Assembly: GCF_000444135.1 (NCBI RefSeq)
Contig: NZ_ATDK01000254.1
Location: 1 to 48,002 of the forward strand
Length of the DNA stretch: 48,002 bases
Reading direction: 5' to 3'
DNA from: Pseudomonas avellanae BPIC 631
GTDB lineage: Bacteria > Pseudomonadota > Gammaproteobacteria > Pseudomonadales > Pseudomonadaceae
The position numbers were made by a program, and so were the translations under genes. How positions within the stretch are numbered: position 1 is the first letter of the stretch; the number at the start of each line of letters is the position of its first letter. This document shows, piece by piece, positions 28,709 to 40,564 of the stretch. The notes beneath the pieces were generated by a model, which had not been told where the DNA came from, ran no database searches, and worked only from the letters and a program-made list of their open reading frames with translations.

Positions 28709-29980
28709 ATGAGTTATGTGATCGACCGACGTCTCAACGGCAAGAACAAGAGCACGGTAAACCGGCAGCGGTTTCTGCGGCGCTACCGTGACCACATCAA
28801 GAAGGCAGTGGAGGAAGCCGTCAGCCGGCGCTCCATTACCGACATGGAGCACGGGGAACAGATCAGCATTCCCGGACGCGACATCGACGAGCCGGTGTTG
28901 CACCATGGCCGTGGCGGCAAGCAGACGGTGGTTCACCCCGGCAACAAGGAATTCACGCCTGGCGAGCACATTGCCCGTCCTCAAGGCGGTGCGGGCGGTA
29001 AAGGGCCTGGCAAGGCGGGCAATTCCGGCGAGGGCATGGACGAGTTCTCGTTTCAGATCACTCAGGAAGAGTTTCTCGAGTTCATGTTCGAAGACCTCGA
29101 ACTGCCGAATCTGGTCAAACGCAACCTGACAGGTACGGACACCTTCAAAACCGTGCGCGCCGGCATCAGCAACGAAGGTAATCCTTCGCGCATCAACATT
29201 ATCCGCACCTTGCGCTCCGCCCATGCGCGGCGCATTGCCTTGTCGGGCAGCAGCCGCGCGAAACTCAGGGAAGCGACCGGTGAGCTTGAGCGCATGAAGC
29301 GCGAAGAACCCGACAACTTTGGCGACATTCAGGAGCTGGAAGTCGAGATCGACAGGCTCAAAGCACGTATTCGTCGTGTGCCCTACCTCGATACGTTCGA
29401 CCTCAAGTACAACCTGCTGGTCAAACAGCCCAACCCCAGCTCCAAGGCGGTGATGTTCTGCCTGATGGACGTTTCCGGCTCCATGACCCAGGCAACCAAG
29501 GACATCGCCAAGCGTTTCTTCATCCTGTTGTACCTGTTCCTCAAGCGTAACTACGACAAGATCGACGTCGTGTTCATTCGCCACCACACCAGCGCCCGCG
29601 AAGTGGACGAAGAAGAGTTCTTTTATTCACGTGAAACCGGCGGCACCATCGTTTCCAGCGCCTTGAAACTGATGCAGGAAATCATGGCTGCGCGCTACCC
29701 CAGCAGCGACTGGAACATCTACGCGGCCCAGGCCTCGGACGGTGACAACTGGAATGATGACTCGCCTATCTGCCGGGAAATCCTCACCAAACAAATCATG
29801 CCTTTCGTGCAGTACTACACGTACGTGGAAATCACGCCGCGTGAACATCAGGCTCTGTGGTACGAATACGAGCGCATCGGTGATGACTTCGCCGACACGT
29901 TCGCCCAGCAGCAGCTGGTCTCTGCCGGTGATATCTATCCGGTATTCCGCAAACTCTTCCAGCGAAGGTTAGTGTCATGA
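28709..29980 (+). CDS. yeaH: YeaH/DUF444 family protein
   Basis: A 423-residue DUF444 protein. The N terminus ([22 protein letters not shown]) is the family signature, and a von Willebrand A-like domain in the C-terminal half has an intact MIDAS-type DVSGSMTQ motif. An internal Gly-rich stretch ([12 protein letters not shown], about 92-105) links the two. YeaH works with PrkA/YeaG in sustained starvation response; it may act as a scaffold or chaperone-like partner. GGAGGG lies upstream of the start. It overlaps spoVR by four bases. Confidence 0.95.
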   Translation: MSYVIDRRLNGKNKSTVNRQRFLRRYRDHIKKAVEEAVSRRSITDMEHGEQISIPGRDIDEPVLHHGRGGKQTVVHPGNKEFTPGEHIARPQGGAGGKGPGKAGNSGEGMDEFSFQITQEEFLEFMFEDLELPNLVKRNLTGTDTFKTVRAGISNEGNPSRINIIRTLRSAHARRIALSGSSRAKLREATGELERMKREEPDNFGDIQELEVEIDRLKARIRRVPYLDTFDLKYNLLVKQPNPSSKAVMFCLMDVSGSMTQATKDIAKRFFILLYLFLKRNYDKIDVVFIRHHTSAREVDEEEFFYSRETGGTIVSSALKLMQEIMAARYPSSDWNIYAAQASDGDNWNDDSPICREILTKQIMPFVQYYTYVEITPREHQALWYEYERIGDDFADTFAQQQLVSAGDIYPVFRKLFQRRLVS

Positions 29981-31539
29981 CCGCCAGAGAGCAGAAGCGC
30001 CAACCCCTTTCCACGGGTTCAGAGTGGACGTTTGAACTGATCCGGGCCTACGACCGCGAAATCGGCAGAATTGCCGAGCGGTACGCTCTGGATACGTACC
30101 CCAACCAGATCGAAGTGATCACCGCCGAGCAGATGATGGACGCCTACGCCTCGGTGGGCATGCCACTGGGCTACCACCATTGGTCCTACGGCAAGCACTT
30201 CCTCAGCACCGAAAAATCCTACTCGCGAGGTCAGATGGGCCTGGCCTACGAGATCGTCATCAACTCGGACCCTTGCATCGCCTACCTGATGGAAGAAAAC
30301 ACCATCTGCATGCAGGCGCTGGTTGTCGCCCATGCGTGCTATGGGCACAACAGCTTCTTCAAGGGCAACTACCTGTTCCGCACCTGGACCGACGCCAGCT
30401 CGATCATCGATTACCTGGTGTTCGCCAAGCAGTACATCATGCAGTGCGAGGAACGCCACGGCATCGATGCCGTGGAAGACTTGCTCGATTCCTGCCATGC
30501 GCTGATGAACTATGGCGTGGATCGCTACAAGCGCCCGTATCCGATCTCTGCCGAAGAAGAGCGGCGCAGGCAGAAAGATCGCGAGGAACACCTGCAGCGG
30601 CAGATCAACGACCTTTGGCGCACGATTCCGAAGAATGCCGATAAAAGCAGCAAGGAGGACAACGCGCGCTTCCCCGCTGAACCGCAGGAAAACATCCTCT
30701 ATTTCATCGAAAAACACGCGCCGTTACTGGAACCCTGGCAGCGCGAAGTGGTGCGAATCGTACGCAAGATCGCCCAGTACTTTTATCCACAGCGCCAGAC
30801 TCAGGTGATGAACGAAGGCTGGGCGACGTTCTGGCACTACACGCTGATGAACGACCTGTATGACGAAGGCCTGGTCACCGACGGCTTCATGATGGAGTTC
30901 CTGCAGTCGCACACCAGCGTTATCTATCAGCCTGGCTTCGACAGCCCGTATTACAGCGGCATCAACCCCTACACGCTTGGCTTCGCGATGTATCAGGACA
31001 TCAGAAGGATGTGCGAACGCCCGACTGATGAGGACCGCCAGTGGTTTCCGGAAATCGCCGGGACCGACTGGCTGACTGCGGTCAAGTTTGCGATGAGCAG
31101 CTTCAAGGATGAGAGCTTCATCCTCCAGTACCTGTCGCCCAAGGTCATTCGTGATCTCAAACTGTTCAGCATCATGGACGACGACCAGAAAGAAGACCTG
31201 CTGGTACCTGCCATTCATGATGAGAACGGCTACCGGACCATTCGGGAAATTCTGGCTGCGCAGTACAACCTCGGCAATCGGGAGCCCAACGTACAGATCT
31301 ACAGCATCGACCGCCGTGGGGATCGCTCGCTGACCCTGCGCCACCAACAGCACAACCGCAAACCGCTGGGCGACTCGACCGACGAGGTGCTCAAGCACCT
31401 GCACAGGTTGTGGGGTTTTGATATTCATCTGGAAACCTTGCAGGGCGACCAGTTGATCAAGACCCATCACGTCCCTCCCAAAGGCGAGCATGCCGATGGG
31501 GAATATCCCCGGCTTGATATGGCGGTCGTCCACCTTTAA
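29977..31539 (+). CDS. SpoVR family protein
   Basis: A 520-residue SpoVR/YcgB protein. The conserved core is clear: the [14 protein letters not shown] segment, [13 protein letters not shown], the block [14 protein letters not shown] and the [13 protein letters not shown] stretch. The many conserved His and Glu residues suggest metal binding, but the function in Gram-negative bacteria is only known as part of the PrkA-YeaH-SpoVR stress module. It overlaps yeaH by four bases and is the last gene of the unit. Confidence 0.95.
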   Translation: MTAREQKRQPLSTGSEWTFELIRAYDREIGRIAERYALDTYPNQIEVITAEQMMDAYASVGMPLGYHHWSYGKHFLSTEKSYSRGQMGLAYEIVINSDPCIAYLMEENTICMQALVVAHACYGHNSFFKGNYLFRTWTDASSIIDYLVFAKQYIMQCEERHGIDAVEDLLDSCHALMNYGVDRYKRPYPISAEEERRRQKDREEHLQRQINDLWRTIPKNADKSSKEDNARFPAEPQENILYFIEKHAPLLEPWQREVVRIVRKIAQYFYPQRQTQVMNEGWATFWHYTLMNDLYDEGLVTDGFMMEFLQSHTSVIYQPGFDSPYYSGINPYTLGFAMYQDIRRMCERPTDEDRQWFPEIAGTDWLTAVKFAMSSFKDESFILQYLSPKVIRDLKLFSIMDDDQKEDLLVPAIHDENGYRTIREILAAQYNLGNREPNVQIYSIDRRGDRSLTLRHQQHNRKPLGDSTDEVLKHLHRLWGFDIHLETLQGDQLIKTHHVPPKGEHADGEYPRLDMAVVHL

Positions 31540-31584
31540 GCCCTAGGGGCAAGCGGACCTGAAAGGATGTTCATGCAGTTTTAG

Positions 31585-31636
31585 CCTCCGCAAGCGCGAC
31601 GCAAGGTTTATCCTGTCGCGCTTACGGAGGTTTTTT
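31585..31636 (+). promoter_or_regulatory. Terminator-like hairpin that buries the cca ribosome-binding site
   Basis: The 16-nt arms at 31585-31600 and 31615-31630 pair with a single mismatch around a 14-nt loop and are followed by six T residues, which end right at the cca ATG (31637). The 3' arm ends in CGGAGG, the Shine-Dalgarno sequence of cca. Transcripts from spoVR would therefore either stop here or have the cca start site masked. An A/T-rich TATCCT in the loop (31609-31614) could be a -10 giving a cca mRNA that lacks the 5' arm. Confidence 0.7.
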
Positions 31637-32866
31637 ATGCAGATTTATAAAGTTGGTGGCGCTGTACGCGACCGCCTGCTGGGTCAACCTGTCACTGATA
31701 TCGATTGGGTGGTGGTCGGTGCAAGTACCGAGGACATGCTGGTCAAGGGCTATCGCCCGGTCGGCACAGACTTCCCGGTGTTCCTGCACCCGCTGACCAA
31801 CGAGGAATACGCGCTGGCGCGCACCGAGCGCAAGAGTGGCGTGGGCTACGGAGGCTTTGTGTTTCATGCAAGCCCAGACGTCACACTGGAGCAGGACCTG
31901 ATTCGCCGCGACCTGACGATCAATGCCATGGCCGAAGACAAGGACGGTAATCTCACCGATCCCTACAACGGCCAGCAGGATCTTGAAGCACGAATATTAC
32001 GTCACGTTTCGCCCGCTTTCGCCGAAGATCCGCTCAGGGTTTTACGTGTACCCCGGTTCGCCGCGCGCTATGCCAGCCATGGTTTCACCATCGCGCCCGA
32101 AACCCTCGAGCTGATGCGCCAGCTCAGCGAATCCGGCGAACTCAAGGCGCTGACGGCCGAGCGAAGCTGGAAGGAAATCTCTCGTGCCCTGATGGAAGAC
32201 CAGCCGCAGGTGTTCATTCAAGTGCTGCATGACTGTGGCGCCCTGAGTGAGCTGATGCCCGAGGTCGAAGCGCTGTTTGGCGTGCCGCAGCCGGCTGCAC
32301 ACCACCCGGAAATCGACACCGGCGTGCATGTGCTCAGCGTGCTTGAGCAGTCTGCCGTCCACAAATACCCACTGACCGTGCGCTGGGCCTGCCTGCTGCA
32401 TGATCTGGGCAAGGGCCTGACGCCAGAATCCGAATGGCCCAGGCACATTGCCCACGAACACACCGGCCTGCGCCTGATAAAAGCGGTCAACGAACGTTTT
32501 CGGGCGCCAAGAGACTGCCAGGAACTGGCCCTGCTGGTGGGCCAATACCACACGCATGGCCACCGGGCGCTGGAACTGAAACCATCGACCTTGCTGGAGC
32601 TGCTGCACAGTTTCGACGTCTACCGCCGACCGCAACGCTTCGAGGAGTTTCTTGCAGCCTGTGAGATGGACGCACGCGGCCGCAATGGCTTCGAGCAACG
32701 CAGTTATCCACAGGCCGACTACCTGCGCGGCGCGGCACACGCCGCCCGAACCGTGCCAGTGCAGCCATTGCTGGAACAGGGCCTGAAGGGCAAGGAACTG
32801 GGTGACGCGCTGAAGAACGAGCGCTTGAAGGCACTGAAAACCTACAAGGCGGGGCACGCCGCCTGA
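31637..32866 (+). CDS. cca: Multifunctional CCA-adding tRNA nucleotidyltransferase
   Basis: A 409-residue class II CCA enzyme. It adds and repairs the 3' CCA of tRNAs, and its C-terminal HD domain adds phosphatase and phosphodiesterase activities. The nucleotidyltransferase motif is [11 protein letters not shown] followed by DIDWVVVG with the two catalytic Asp. [10 protein letters not shown] and [15 protein letters not shown] are the next conserved blocks. The HD motif is in [11 protein letters not shown]. The normal RVLR-x-ARF sequence has an R-VPR variant. It begins directly after a terminator-like hairpin and ends at a REP-like hairpin facing folK. Confidence 0.97.
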   Translation: MQIYKVGGAVRDRLLGQPVTDIDWVVVGASTEDMLVKGYRPVGTDFPVFLHPLTNEEYALARTERKSGVGYGGFVFHASPDVTLEQDLIRRDLTINAMAEDKDGNLTDPYNGQQDLEARILRHVSPAFAEDPLRVLRVPRFAARYASHGFTIAPETLELMRQLSESGELKALTAERSWKEISRALMEDQPQVFIQVLHDCGALSELMPEVEALFGVPQPAAHHPEIDTGVHVLSVLEQSAVHKYPLTVRWACLLHDLGKGLTPESEWPRHIAHEHTGLRLIKAVNERFRAPRDCQELALLVGQYHTHGHRALELKPSTLLELLHSFDVYRRPQRFEEFLAACEMDARGRNGFEQRSYPQADYLRGAAHAARTVPVQPLLEQGLKGKELGDALKNERLKALKTYKAGHAA

Positions 32867-32913
32867 CAGGCTCGCGCACCAATTATGCTTTTGATTCTGG
32901 CCGCAGGCCGTGG

Positions 32914-32940
32914 GAGCGCAGCTCTGGAAGCTCTGCGCTC
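32914..32940. repeat. REP-like hairpin between cca and folK
   Basis: GAGCGCAG (32914-32921) pairs perfectly with CTGCGCTC (32933-32940) around an 11-nt loop; the flank GTGGGAGC resembles the Pseudomonas REP head. It lies between two convergent genes. Confidence 0.6.
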
Positions 32941-32962
32941 GAGCTGAAAGGCGAGGATGATC

Positions 32963-33487
32963 TCAGCTGCGCAGCAAATCCTCAGGTGTCAGTGCCACCC
33001 CACGCCACTCAAAAGCAACCGGCCAAAGCTGTTGGTCAATCTGCGCATCCGCCCACAATTTACTGAACGACACGCCCACCCCCGGATGCAGACGTTCAGG
33101 GGCGATCAGCGCCAATGGCCGCAAAACGAAGGCATTCTTGAGAATTTCCGCCCTGGGCAAAATCAGCCCGTCGAAGTTGCCGACCTGCTCGCCATACAGC
33201 AGCACATCGATGTCCAGCGGCAGACCGACTCGATCAGGCGCGTAGCGGCCATTGTCCGCTTCGATGAATTTCAGGCGGCGGTCCAGCTCTGTCAGCGGCA
33301 GGTCGGTCAGCGCCGAGACCACCAGATTGAAAAACGGCCCGCTCTTGATGCCCACCGCATGGCTTTCAAAAACCGGCGAGCAGCTCATGTCCGTCAGAAA
33401 GCCATCCAGCGCATCAAGCCCCGCATTCAGGTGCCGCTCGCGCTCGATATTGCTCCCCAGGCCGAGGAAAATCCGCGTCAGCGACAT
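32963..33487 (-). CDS. folK: 2-amino-4-hydroxy-6-hydroxymethyldihydropteridine pyrophosphokinase
   Basis: A 174-residue HPPK that transfers pyrophosphate from ATP to the folate precursor. The pattern FLGLGSNIERERHL at the N terminus, the motif GPFFNLV and the metal-binding LPLDIDVLLYG are diagnostic. The end overlaps nothing, but the start lies ten bases inside the end of folB, so the two folate genes are translationally coupled. About 30 C-terminal residues (LWADAQIDQQLW onward) extend past the catalytic fold. Confidence 0.95.
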   Translation of the reverse strand: MSLTRIFLGLGSNIERERHLNAGLDALDGFLTDMSCSPVFESHAVGIKSGPFFNLVVSALTDLPLTELDRRLKFIEADNGRYAPDRVGLPLDIDVLLYGEQVGNFDGLILPRAEILKNAFVLRPLALIAPERLHPGVGVSFSKLWADAQIDQQLWPVAFEWRGVALTPEDLLRS

Positions 33488-33831
33488 CCGCGCTCGATCT
33501 CCACGCCGACACCGGCAGCGGCGGCCACAGCACCCGGCTTGGTCAGTTTCAGATGCAGCCAGGGGATATTGAATTCGCTCATCAGCACTTCGGCAAGACG
33601 CTCGGCAAACGTCTCCACCAACTGAAACTGCGCCTGCTCGGCAAACGCCTGAATACGTGTGGAAACGCTGGCATAGTCAAGCGCCTTGCTCAGGTCATCA
33701 CCCGCCGCGGCAGGCCGATTGTCCCAGGCAAAACTGAGGTCCAGACGCAGGCACTGGCGAATGCCACGCTCCCAGTCATAGGCGCCGATGACCGTATCGA
33801 CCTCAAGGCCCTCGATGAAAACTCTGTCCAA
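33478..33831 (-). CDS. folB: Dihydroneopterin aldolase
   Basis: A 117-residue FolB that cleaves dihydroneopterin to hydroxymethyldihydropterin, the FolK substrate. [18 protein letters not shown] is the family N terminus, with the pterin-binding Glu and Tyr region; the C terminus has [11 protein letters not shown]. The start is a TTG at 33831, backed by GGAG eight bases upstream and by the expected N-terminal sequence. It overlaps folK by ten bases and diverges from plsY. Confidence 0.94.
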   Translation of the reverse strand: MDRVFIEGLEVDTVIGAYDWERGIRQCLRLDLSFAWDNRPAAAGDDLSKALDYASVSTRIQAFAEQAQFQLVETFAERLAEVLMSEFNIPWLHLKLTKPGAVAAAAGVGVEIERGCR

Positions 33832-33905
33832 GCACTACTCTCCACTGCACGACAAGGGCGCGATGCGCCGTTAGAATCAGGGCATCCTCGCCCGGAATGG
33901 TTAGC

Positions 33906-34475
33906 ATGTTTTGGTTACTGGCGACTTTCGCCTACCTGCTCGGCTCGCTGTCCTTCGCCATCCTGCTCAGTCGCCTGAGCGGCAGCCCGGACCCGCGCGC
34001 CAGTGGTTCGGGCAATGCCGGTGCGACCAACATGTTGCGTCTGGCCGGAAAGAAACTGGCCGTCCTGACCCTGCTCGGCGACCTCTGCAAAGGCCTTATT
34101 CCGGTAGTGCTTGCCGGCGCCTGGGGCCTTGACCCATCGCAACAAGGCTGGATCGGCGTCTGCGCAGTGCTGGGCCATCTGTTTCCGCTGTACTTTCGCT
34201 TCCGTGGCGGCAAAGGTGTCGCGACCGCCGCCGGCGTGCTGCTGGGGCTTTACCCGCCCGCAGCGGCCCTGGCGATAGCGGCCTGGCTGCTGACACTCTA
34301 CCTGACCCGCACCAGCTCGCTCGCCGCCCTGATCGCCACACCCCTGACGCTGCCATTACTGGCCTGGCAGGAACCGCACGCCTTGTTGCCGATGAGCGTG
34401 CTGACCCTGCTCATCGTCTGGCGCCATCGCGGCAATCTACGCGACCTGCTGGCCGGGCGCGAACGGCATTTCTGA
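33906..34475 (+). CDS. plsY: Acyl-phosphate:glycerol-3-phosphate acyltransferase
   Basis: A 189-residue inner-membrane acyltransferase, first acylation step of phospholipid synthesis using acyl-phosphate made by PlsX. Five hydrophobic segments and the three conserved loops are visible: GSGNAGATN, the [20 protein letters not shown] stretch (two adjacent motifs) and the final [10 protein letters not shown] segment. I choose the ATG at 33906 for the family length; an in-frame ATG at 33897 is three codons upstream. GGAATGG overlaps that upstream codon and serves as the ribosome-binding site. Confidence 0.94.
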   Translation: MFWLLATFAYLLGSLSFAILLSRLSGSPDPRASGSGNAGATNMLRLAGKKLAVLTLLGDLCKGLIPVVLAGAWGLDPSQQGWIGVCAVLGHLFPLYFRFRGGKGVATAAGVLLGLYPPAAALAIAAWLLTLYLTRTSSLAALIATPLTLPLLAWQEPHALLPMSVLTLLIVWRHRGNLRDLLAGRERHF

Positions 34476-34527
34476 TACACAACCTGAAATCCGCTCAACA
34501 GCAGCACAGCCCACACCGCCCCGATAA

Positions 34528-35553
34528 CTAGAGCCCCGACAACTGCTCCATGGGCCAGCGCGCCTGCACGCTGATGCTCAAATCTTCTTTCTGCCCGGCC
34601 TGCAAACGCTGGCAACCGGCAAAGGCGATCATCGCGCCGTTGTCAGTACAGAATTCCGGCCGCGCGTAGTAAACGTGCCCGCGCAGCTCTCCGAGCATGC
34701 TTTCCAGTGACACCCGCAGCGCCTTGTTGGCGCTGACACCGCCTGCGATGACCAGACTCTTGAGCCCGGTCTGCTTGAGCGCGCGCTTGCACTTGATGGT
34801 CAAAGTCTCCACTACCGCCTGCTGGAAGGCCAGAGCGATGTCGCAGCGGGTTTGCTCACTGTCGTCCCCGGCACTCTGGCACTGCTGCCAGGTGTTGAGC
34901 GCCGAGGTCTTCAAGCCGCTGAAACTGAACGCCAACCCGGGGCGATCGGTCATCGGCCGAGGAAAGACAAAACGCCCCGGCACGCCCTGCAGGGCCGCTT
35001 TCGAGATCTCCGGGCCGCCCGGATACTGCATACCCATCATCTTGGCGGTCTTGTCGAACGCCTCGCCTGCGGCATCATCCAGCGTCTCGCCCAGCAGCTC
35101 GTACTGACCAATGCCATCGACGCGCACCAGTTGCGTGTGCCCACCGGATACCAACAAAGCGACGAACGGGAACTGCGGCGGGTTTTCTTCCAGCATCGGG
35201 GCCAGCAAATGGCCTTCCATGTGGTGAACACCCAGCGCCGGAATATCCCAGGCAAACGCCAGCGCCTGCGCACACGACGCCCCGACCAGCAACGCACCCA
35301 CAAGGCCCGGCCCTGCGGTGTAGGCGATGGCGTCGATGTCAGTTGCGACGCAGTCGGCTTCGGCCAGCGTCTGGCGGATCAGGGGCAGCATGCGCTTGAC
35401 GTGATCACGCGAAGCCAGCTCCGGCACCACACCGCCATACGCGCGGTGCAGGTCGATCTGACTGAATAAAGCGTCCGCCAGCAAACCGCGTTCGCTGTCG
35501 TACAACGCGACGCCGGTTTCGTCGCAGGAGGTTTCTAATCCCAGTACTAGCAT
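34528..35553 (-). CDS. tsaD: tRNA N6-adenosine threonylcarbamoyltransferase
   Basis: TsaD (341 residues) transfers the threonylcarbamoyl group to A37 of ANN-decoding tRNAs, with TsaB and TsaE. The metal-binding HMEGH motif, the N-terminal [11 protein letters not shown], and VSGGHTQLV are all present. One of its substrates is tRNA-Ile, of interest because the tRNA-Ile2 gene in this window is rearranged. It is divergent from rpsU, as in most proteobacteria. Confidence 0.97.
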   Translation of the reverse strand: MLVLGLETSCDETGVALYDSERGLLADALFSQIDLHRAYGGVVPELASRDHVKRMLPLIRQTLAEADCVATDIDAIAYTAGPGLVGALLVGASCAQALAFAWDIPALGVHHMEGHLLAPMLEENPPQFPFVALLVSGGHTQLVRVDGIGQYELLGETLDDAAGEAFDKTAKMMGMQYPGGPEISKAALQGVPGRFVFPRPMTDRPGLAFSFSGLKTSALNTWQQCQSAGDDSEQTRCDIALAFQQAVVETLTIKCKRALKQTGLKSLVIAGGVSANKALRVSLESMLGELRGHVYYARPEFCTDNGAMIAFAGCQRLQAGQKEDLSISVQARWPMEQLSGL

Positions 35554-35640
35554 GGGGTTGCGCCTTGTAGGGGGCAGATTTGAAGGCGCGCATAATAGTC
35601 GTCGACCGAGGTGCCGACCAGCGGTTTTCGATCAGAGGCT

Positions 35641-35669
35641 TTGCATTCCTCTCAATGAGGGGTTAACAT
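35641..35669 (+). promoter_or_regulatory. Promoter of rpsU
   Basis: TTGCAT (35641-35646) and TAACAT (35664-35669) are separated by 17 bp, good sigma-70 hexamers and spacing. The spacer contains CCTC/GAGG, a short inverted repeat. The start would be about 75 bp before the rpsU ATG. Confidence 0.6.
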
Positions 35670-35750
35670 CCGCAACCCTTAAAAACCGACGTACTTTGTG
35701 CAGTGTTTGTACAGAGCGTTGACCCCGGTAATGAATGAAGGTAGCTCTGG

Positions 35751-35966
35751 ATGCCAGCCGTCAAAGTTAAAGAGAACGAACCCTTCGACGTAGCTCTGCG
35801 TCGTTTCAAGCGCTCCTGCGAAAAAGCCGGTGTTCTGGCTGAAGTTCGTAGCCGCGAATTTTACGAGAAGCCGACTTCGGAGCGTAAGCGCAAGGCAGCA
35901 GCTGCTGTCAAACGCCACGCCAAGAAAGTCCAGCGCGAACAGCGCCGCGCCGTTCGTCTGTATTAA
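35751..35966 (+). CDS. rpsU: 30S ribosomal protein S21
   Basis: A 71-residue basic protein of the small ribosomal subunit, needed for initiation. The sequence begins [20 protein letters not shown], matching S21 of gammaproteobacteria, and ends in RRAVRLY. It heads the rpsU-dnaG-rpoD group. An unusual ~470-bp segment without a recognised gene separates it from dnaG here. Confidence 0.98.
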
Positions 35967-35997
35967 TTTACAGACCTTCGTCGCAAGCTTCTGCCTT

Positions 35998-36017
35998 GCC
36001 CGGCCACACAGCCGGGC
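35998..36017 (+). terminator. Hairpin downstream of rpsU
   Basis: GCCCGGC (35998-36004) pairs with GCCGGGC (36011-36017) around CACACA. There is no strong U-run, but the position, 32 bp after the stop codon, suits partial termination or mRNA end protection, as known for rpsU in other bacteria. Confidence 0.5.
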
Positions 36018-36047
36018 TGTCGGCAGTTACAGCTTTGCTGTTTTGCG

Positions 36048-36308
36048 TTAGCTAGATTGATTGACCTGTCCAAGCCGCAGATGCGACTCAGACAACCAGT
36101 CAAGCACGTCCCGCCTGTTTACAGGCAGCGTCTGCCATGCCCACTCGGGCAGCAATTGGTTGATGACAAGACGAGTATGCCTTGATGACTTCGCAAGAAG
36201 CTCAGCCAAGGCAGCGTCTCTCGCCCTATTCGAATGAGTATCGTCAACGCCCACGGCCTGATGATCGATTCGCAAAAACCATGCACCCGCTTTTTCAGCT
36301 TTCAGCAC
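36048..36308 (-). CDS. Unrecognised small ORF, possibly a gene remnant
   Basis: A leftward frame of 86 codons from a GTG at 36308, lacking a ribosome-binding site. The same frame is open upstream to 36395 without any start, so this may be the 3' end of a broken gene. The peptide has charged, helical stretches (LAELLAKSSRHTRLVINQLL; NRRDVLDWLSESHLRLG) that look protein-like, but I do not recognise it. It occupies most of the 467-bp gap between rpsU and dnaG (35967-36433). In most Pseudomonas a yqeY gene (GatB/YqeY domain) sits in that gap reading with dnaG; nothing like it is present. Confidence 0.3.
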   Translation of the reverse strand: MLKAEKAGAWFLRIDHQAVGVDDTHSNRARDAALAELLAKSSRHTRLVINQLLPEWAWQTLPVNRRDVLDWLSESHLRLGQVNQSS

Positions 36309-36433
36309 CGACCTTCGGATGCAAAGACGTGCCCGCTTATTGCTGTCGTCATACCAAAAGACGGCTGACAGGCTGACGGAACGCTCGTAGAGTCACTCGA
36401 TATTTTCGCGACACGCTTGATGATGAGAACGCC

Positions 36434-38389
36434 ATGGCCGGGCTGATCCCCCAGAGCTTTATCGACGACCTTCTGAACCGCACCGACATTGTCGATGTCG
36501 TCAGCTCGCGCGTGCAGCTCAAGAAAGCCGGCAAAAATTACAGCGCGTGCTGCCCGTTCCACAAAGAGAAAACACCCTCTTTCAGCGTCAGCCCGGACAA
36601 ACAGTTCTATTACTGCTTTGGCTGCGGCGCAGGCGGCAACGCGCTGGGTTTCATCATGGACCACGACAACCTGGATTTCCCCCAGGCCGTCGAGGACCTT
36701 GCCAAAGCCGCCGGCATGGAAGTGCCTCGCGAGCAAGGCGTCAAGGGCCAGAAGCCGCGTCAGCCGACCGACTCACCGCTTTACCCGCTGCTGAACGCCG
36801 CCTCCGAGTTTTACCGCCAGGCCCTGAAAAGCCATCCGTCGCGCAAAGCCGCAGTGGATTACCTCAAGGGCCGCGGCCTGTCCGGTGAAATCGCCCGGGA
36901 CTTCGGCCTGGGCTTTGCGCCACCCGGCTGGGACAACCTGTACAAGCACCTGAGCAGCGACTCGCTACAGCAAAAGGTCATGATCGATGCCGGCCTGCTG
37001 ATCGAAAACGCTGAAACCGGCAAGCGCTACGACCGCTTCCGTGACCGGGTGATGTTTCCGATCCGTGACTCGCGCGGGCGCATCATCGCCTTCGGCGGTC
37101 GCGTATTGGGTGACGACAAGCCCAAGTACCTGAACTCGCCGGAAACGCCGGTTTTCCACAAGGGTCAGGAGCTGTACGGGCTGTTCGAAGCGCGCAAATT
37201 CAATCGCAACCTCGATGAAATCATCGTCGTTGAAGGCTACATGGACGTCATCGCCCTGGCCCAGCAAGGCTTGCGCAATGCCGTGGCCACGCTGGGTACG
37301 GCCACCAGCGAAGAACACTTGAAACGCTTGTTCAGGGTCGTGCCGAACGTGTTGTTCTGCTTCGACGGCGATCAGGCCGGACGCAACGCCGCATGGCGAG
37401 CGCTGGAGGCCGCGCTGCCAAACCTGCAGGACGGAAGGCGGGCGCTCTTCCTGTTTCTGCCCGAAGGTGAAGACCCGGACACACTGGTGCGCTCGGAAGG
37501 CACCGACGCCTTCAAGGCGCGCATCAATCAGCACGCCCAGCCGCTGGCCGATTATTTTTTCGAGCAACTGACCAAAGAATCCGACCCGCGCTCGCTGGAA
37601 GGCAAAGCGCACATGGCCACCCTTGCCGCGCCACTGATCGACAAAGTGCCCGGCGCGAACCTGCGGATTCTGATGCGTCAGCGCCTCAGTGAAATTACCG
37701 GGCTCACCGGCGAGGCCGTCAGCCAACTGGTGCAGAGCGCACCCGCGGACGCGCCGCCGAGCTACGACCCGTATGTCGATTACGACGCCATGCCCGACTT
37801 CGCCGATTACCAGCCACAAGGCGGGTACGAGGCGCAGCAGGAATGGACGCCAAAGAAAGCCGGCGGTCCGAATCAGAAAAAATGGGACAACACGTTCTCG
37901 GGCAAAAAAGGCAAGCGGCAGGATTTCAGACAGCGCGCGCCGCGCATACCGACCGCCGTCGAGCCTCCGATGCAGACTGCACTGAGAACACTGCTGCACC
38001 ACCCGGAACTGGCCGAAAAGGTCGAAAATGCAAGCAACTTCGCGGCAGAAGACCACCCCAACGCTCAATTATTGATCGCGTTGATTGAAGCCAGGCAAAA
38101 GAATCCCAAACTGCGGTCGTTACAGTTGATAGCACGCTGGCACGGGACCGAACAGGGCAATTTGCTGCGAGCCTTGGCCGAAAAGGAATGGCTGATTGAG
38201 GCCGACAACCTTGAACAACAGTTTTTCGACACTATAACTAAGCTATCGGCAGGCCAAAGCTTGCGAAAAATTGATGAGCTGGTCAGAAAAAGCAGTGAAA
38301 CCGGCCTGACGGCCGAAGAGAAAGCGCAGTTGGTAAAGCTGCACAGCCTTAATCATTCTGCACAAAACCCGACCTCAACTGGCGCGTGA
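36434..38389 (+). CDS. dnaG: DNA primase
   Basis: A 651-residue primase that lays RNA primers for replication. The CHC2 zinc ribbon uses Cys40, His43, Cys61 and Cys64 (CPFHKEKT and YCFGCGAGG). The TOPRIM catalytic core includes VVEGYMDVIALAQ and LFCFDGDQAGR. The C-terminal DnaB-binding domain begins after a Pro/Gln/Lys-rich linker around residues 455-510. It lies between rpsU and rpoD as in the classic macromolecular-synthesis operon. Confidence 0.97.
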   Translation: MAGLIPQSFIDDLLNRTDIVDVVSSRVQLKKAGKNYSACCPFHKEKTPSFSVSPDKQFYYCFGCGAGGNALGFIMDHDNLDFPQAVEDLAKAAGMEVPREQGVKGQKPRQPTDSPLYPLLNAASEFYRQALKSHPSRKAAVDYLKGRGLSGEIARDFGLGFAPPGWDNLYKHLSSDSLQQKVMIDAGLLIENAETGKRYDRFRDRVMFPIRDSRGRIIAFGGRVLGDDKPKYLNSPETPVFHKGQELYGLFEARKFNRNLDEIIVVEGYMDVIALAQQGLRNAVATLGTATSEEHLKRLFRVVPNVLFCFDGDQAGRNAAWRALEAALPNLQDGRRALFLFLPEGEDPDTLVRSEGTDAFKARINQHAQPLADYFFEQLTKESDPRSLEGKAHMATLAAPLIDKVPGANLRILMRQRLSEITGLTGEAVSQLVQSAPADAPPSYDPYVDYDAMPDFADYQPQGGYEAQQEWTPKKAGGPNQKKWDNTFSGKKGKRQDFRQRAPRIPTAVEPPMQTALRTLLHHPELAEKVENASNFAAEDHPNAQLLIALIEARQKNPKLRSLQLIARWHGTEQGNLLRALAEKEWLIEADNLEQQFFDTITKLSAGQSLRKIDELVRKSSETGLTAEEKAQLVKLHSLNHSAQNPTSTGA

Positions 38390-38403
38390 GGTCATAGCTC
38401 GGG

Positions 38404-38409
38404 TATAAT
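38404..38409 (+). promoter_or_regulatory. -10 element of a rpoD promoter
   Basis: A consensus TATAAT preceded by GG (extended -10 context CTCGGGTATAAT) lies just after the dnaG stop codon, 48 bp before the rpoD start. No good -35 is visible at 17 bp, so it may rely on the extended -10 or on an activator. It would give rpoD its own transcript in addition to read-through from dnaG. Confidence 0.6.
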
Positions 38410-38456
38410 CCTCGGCTTGTTTTTTGCCCGCCAAGACCTTCAGTGGATAGGGTGTT

Positions 38457-40307
<1,851 letters not shown>

Positions 40308-40325
40308 TCGCACCCGCGAGTCAAC

Positions 40326-40351
40326 AAAACCCCCGGCCTGCCGGGGGTTTT
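40326..40351 (+). terminator. Intrinsic terminator after rpoD
   Basis: AAAACCCCCGG (40326-40336) pairs perfectly with CCGGGGGTTTT (40341-40351) around a 4-nt loop. The A-run and U-run on either side make it bidirectional. Confidence 0.92.
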
Positions 40352-40564
40352 GCGTTTCCGGCCCGGCAAAACCGAGACCTGCACCGAAAACGTGAAGCAG
40401 ATCAAGTTACAAACTTTCAGACATTGGTCTGGTTGCGGCCACCCGCTAATTGACCTACACCTATGTATCACCCCCGGACACACGTTGTCGGGGCAAACCT
40501 TGGCTCGGCATGTGTTACCAAGGTCATATCAGCAGCAGCGGTCAAACACGGACGTGAGCCACTT

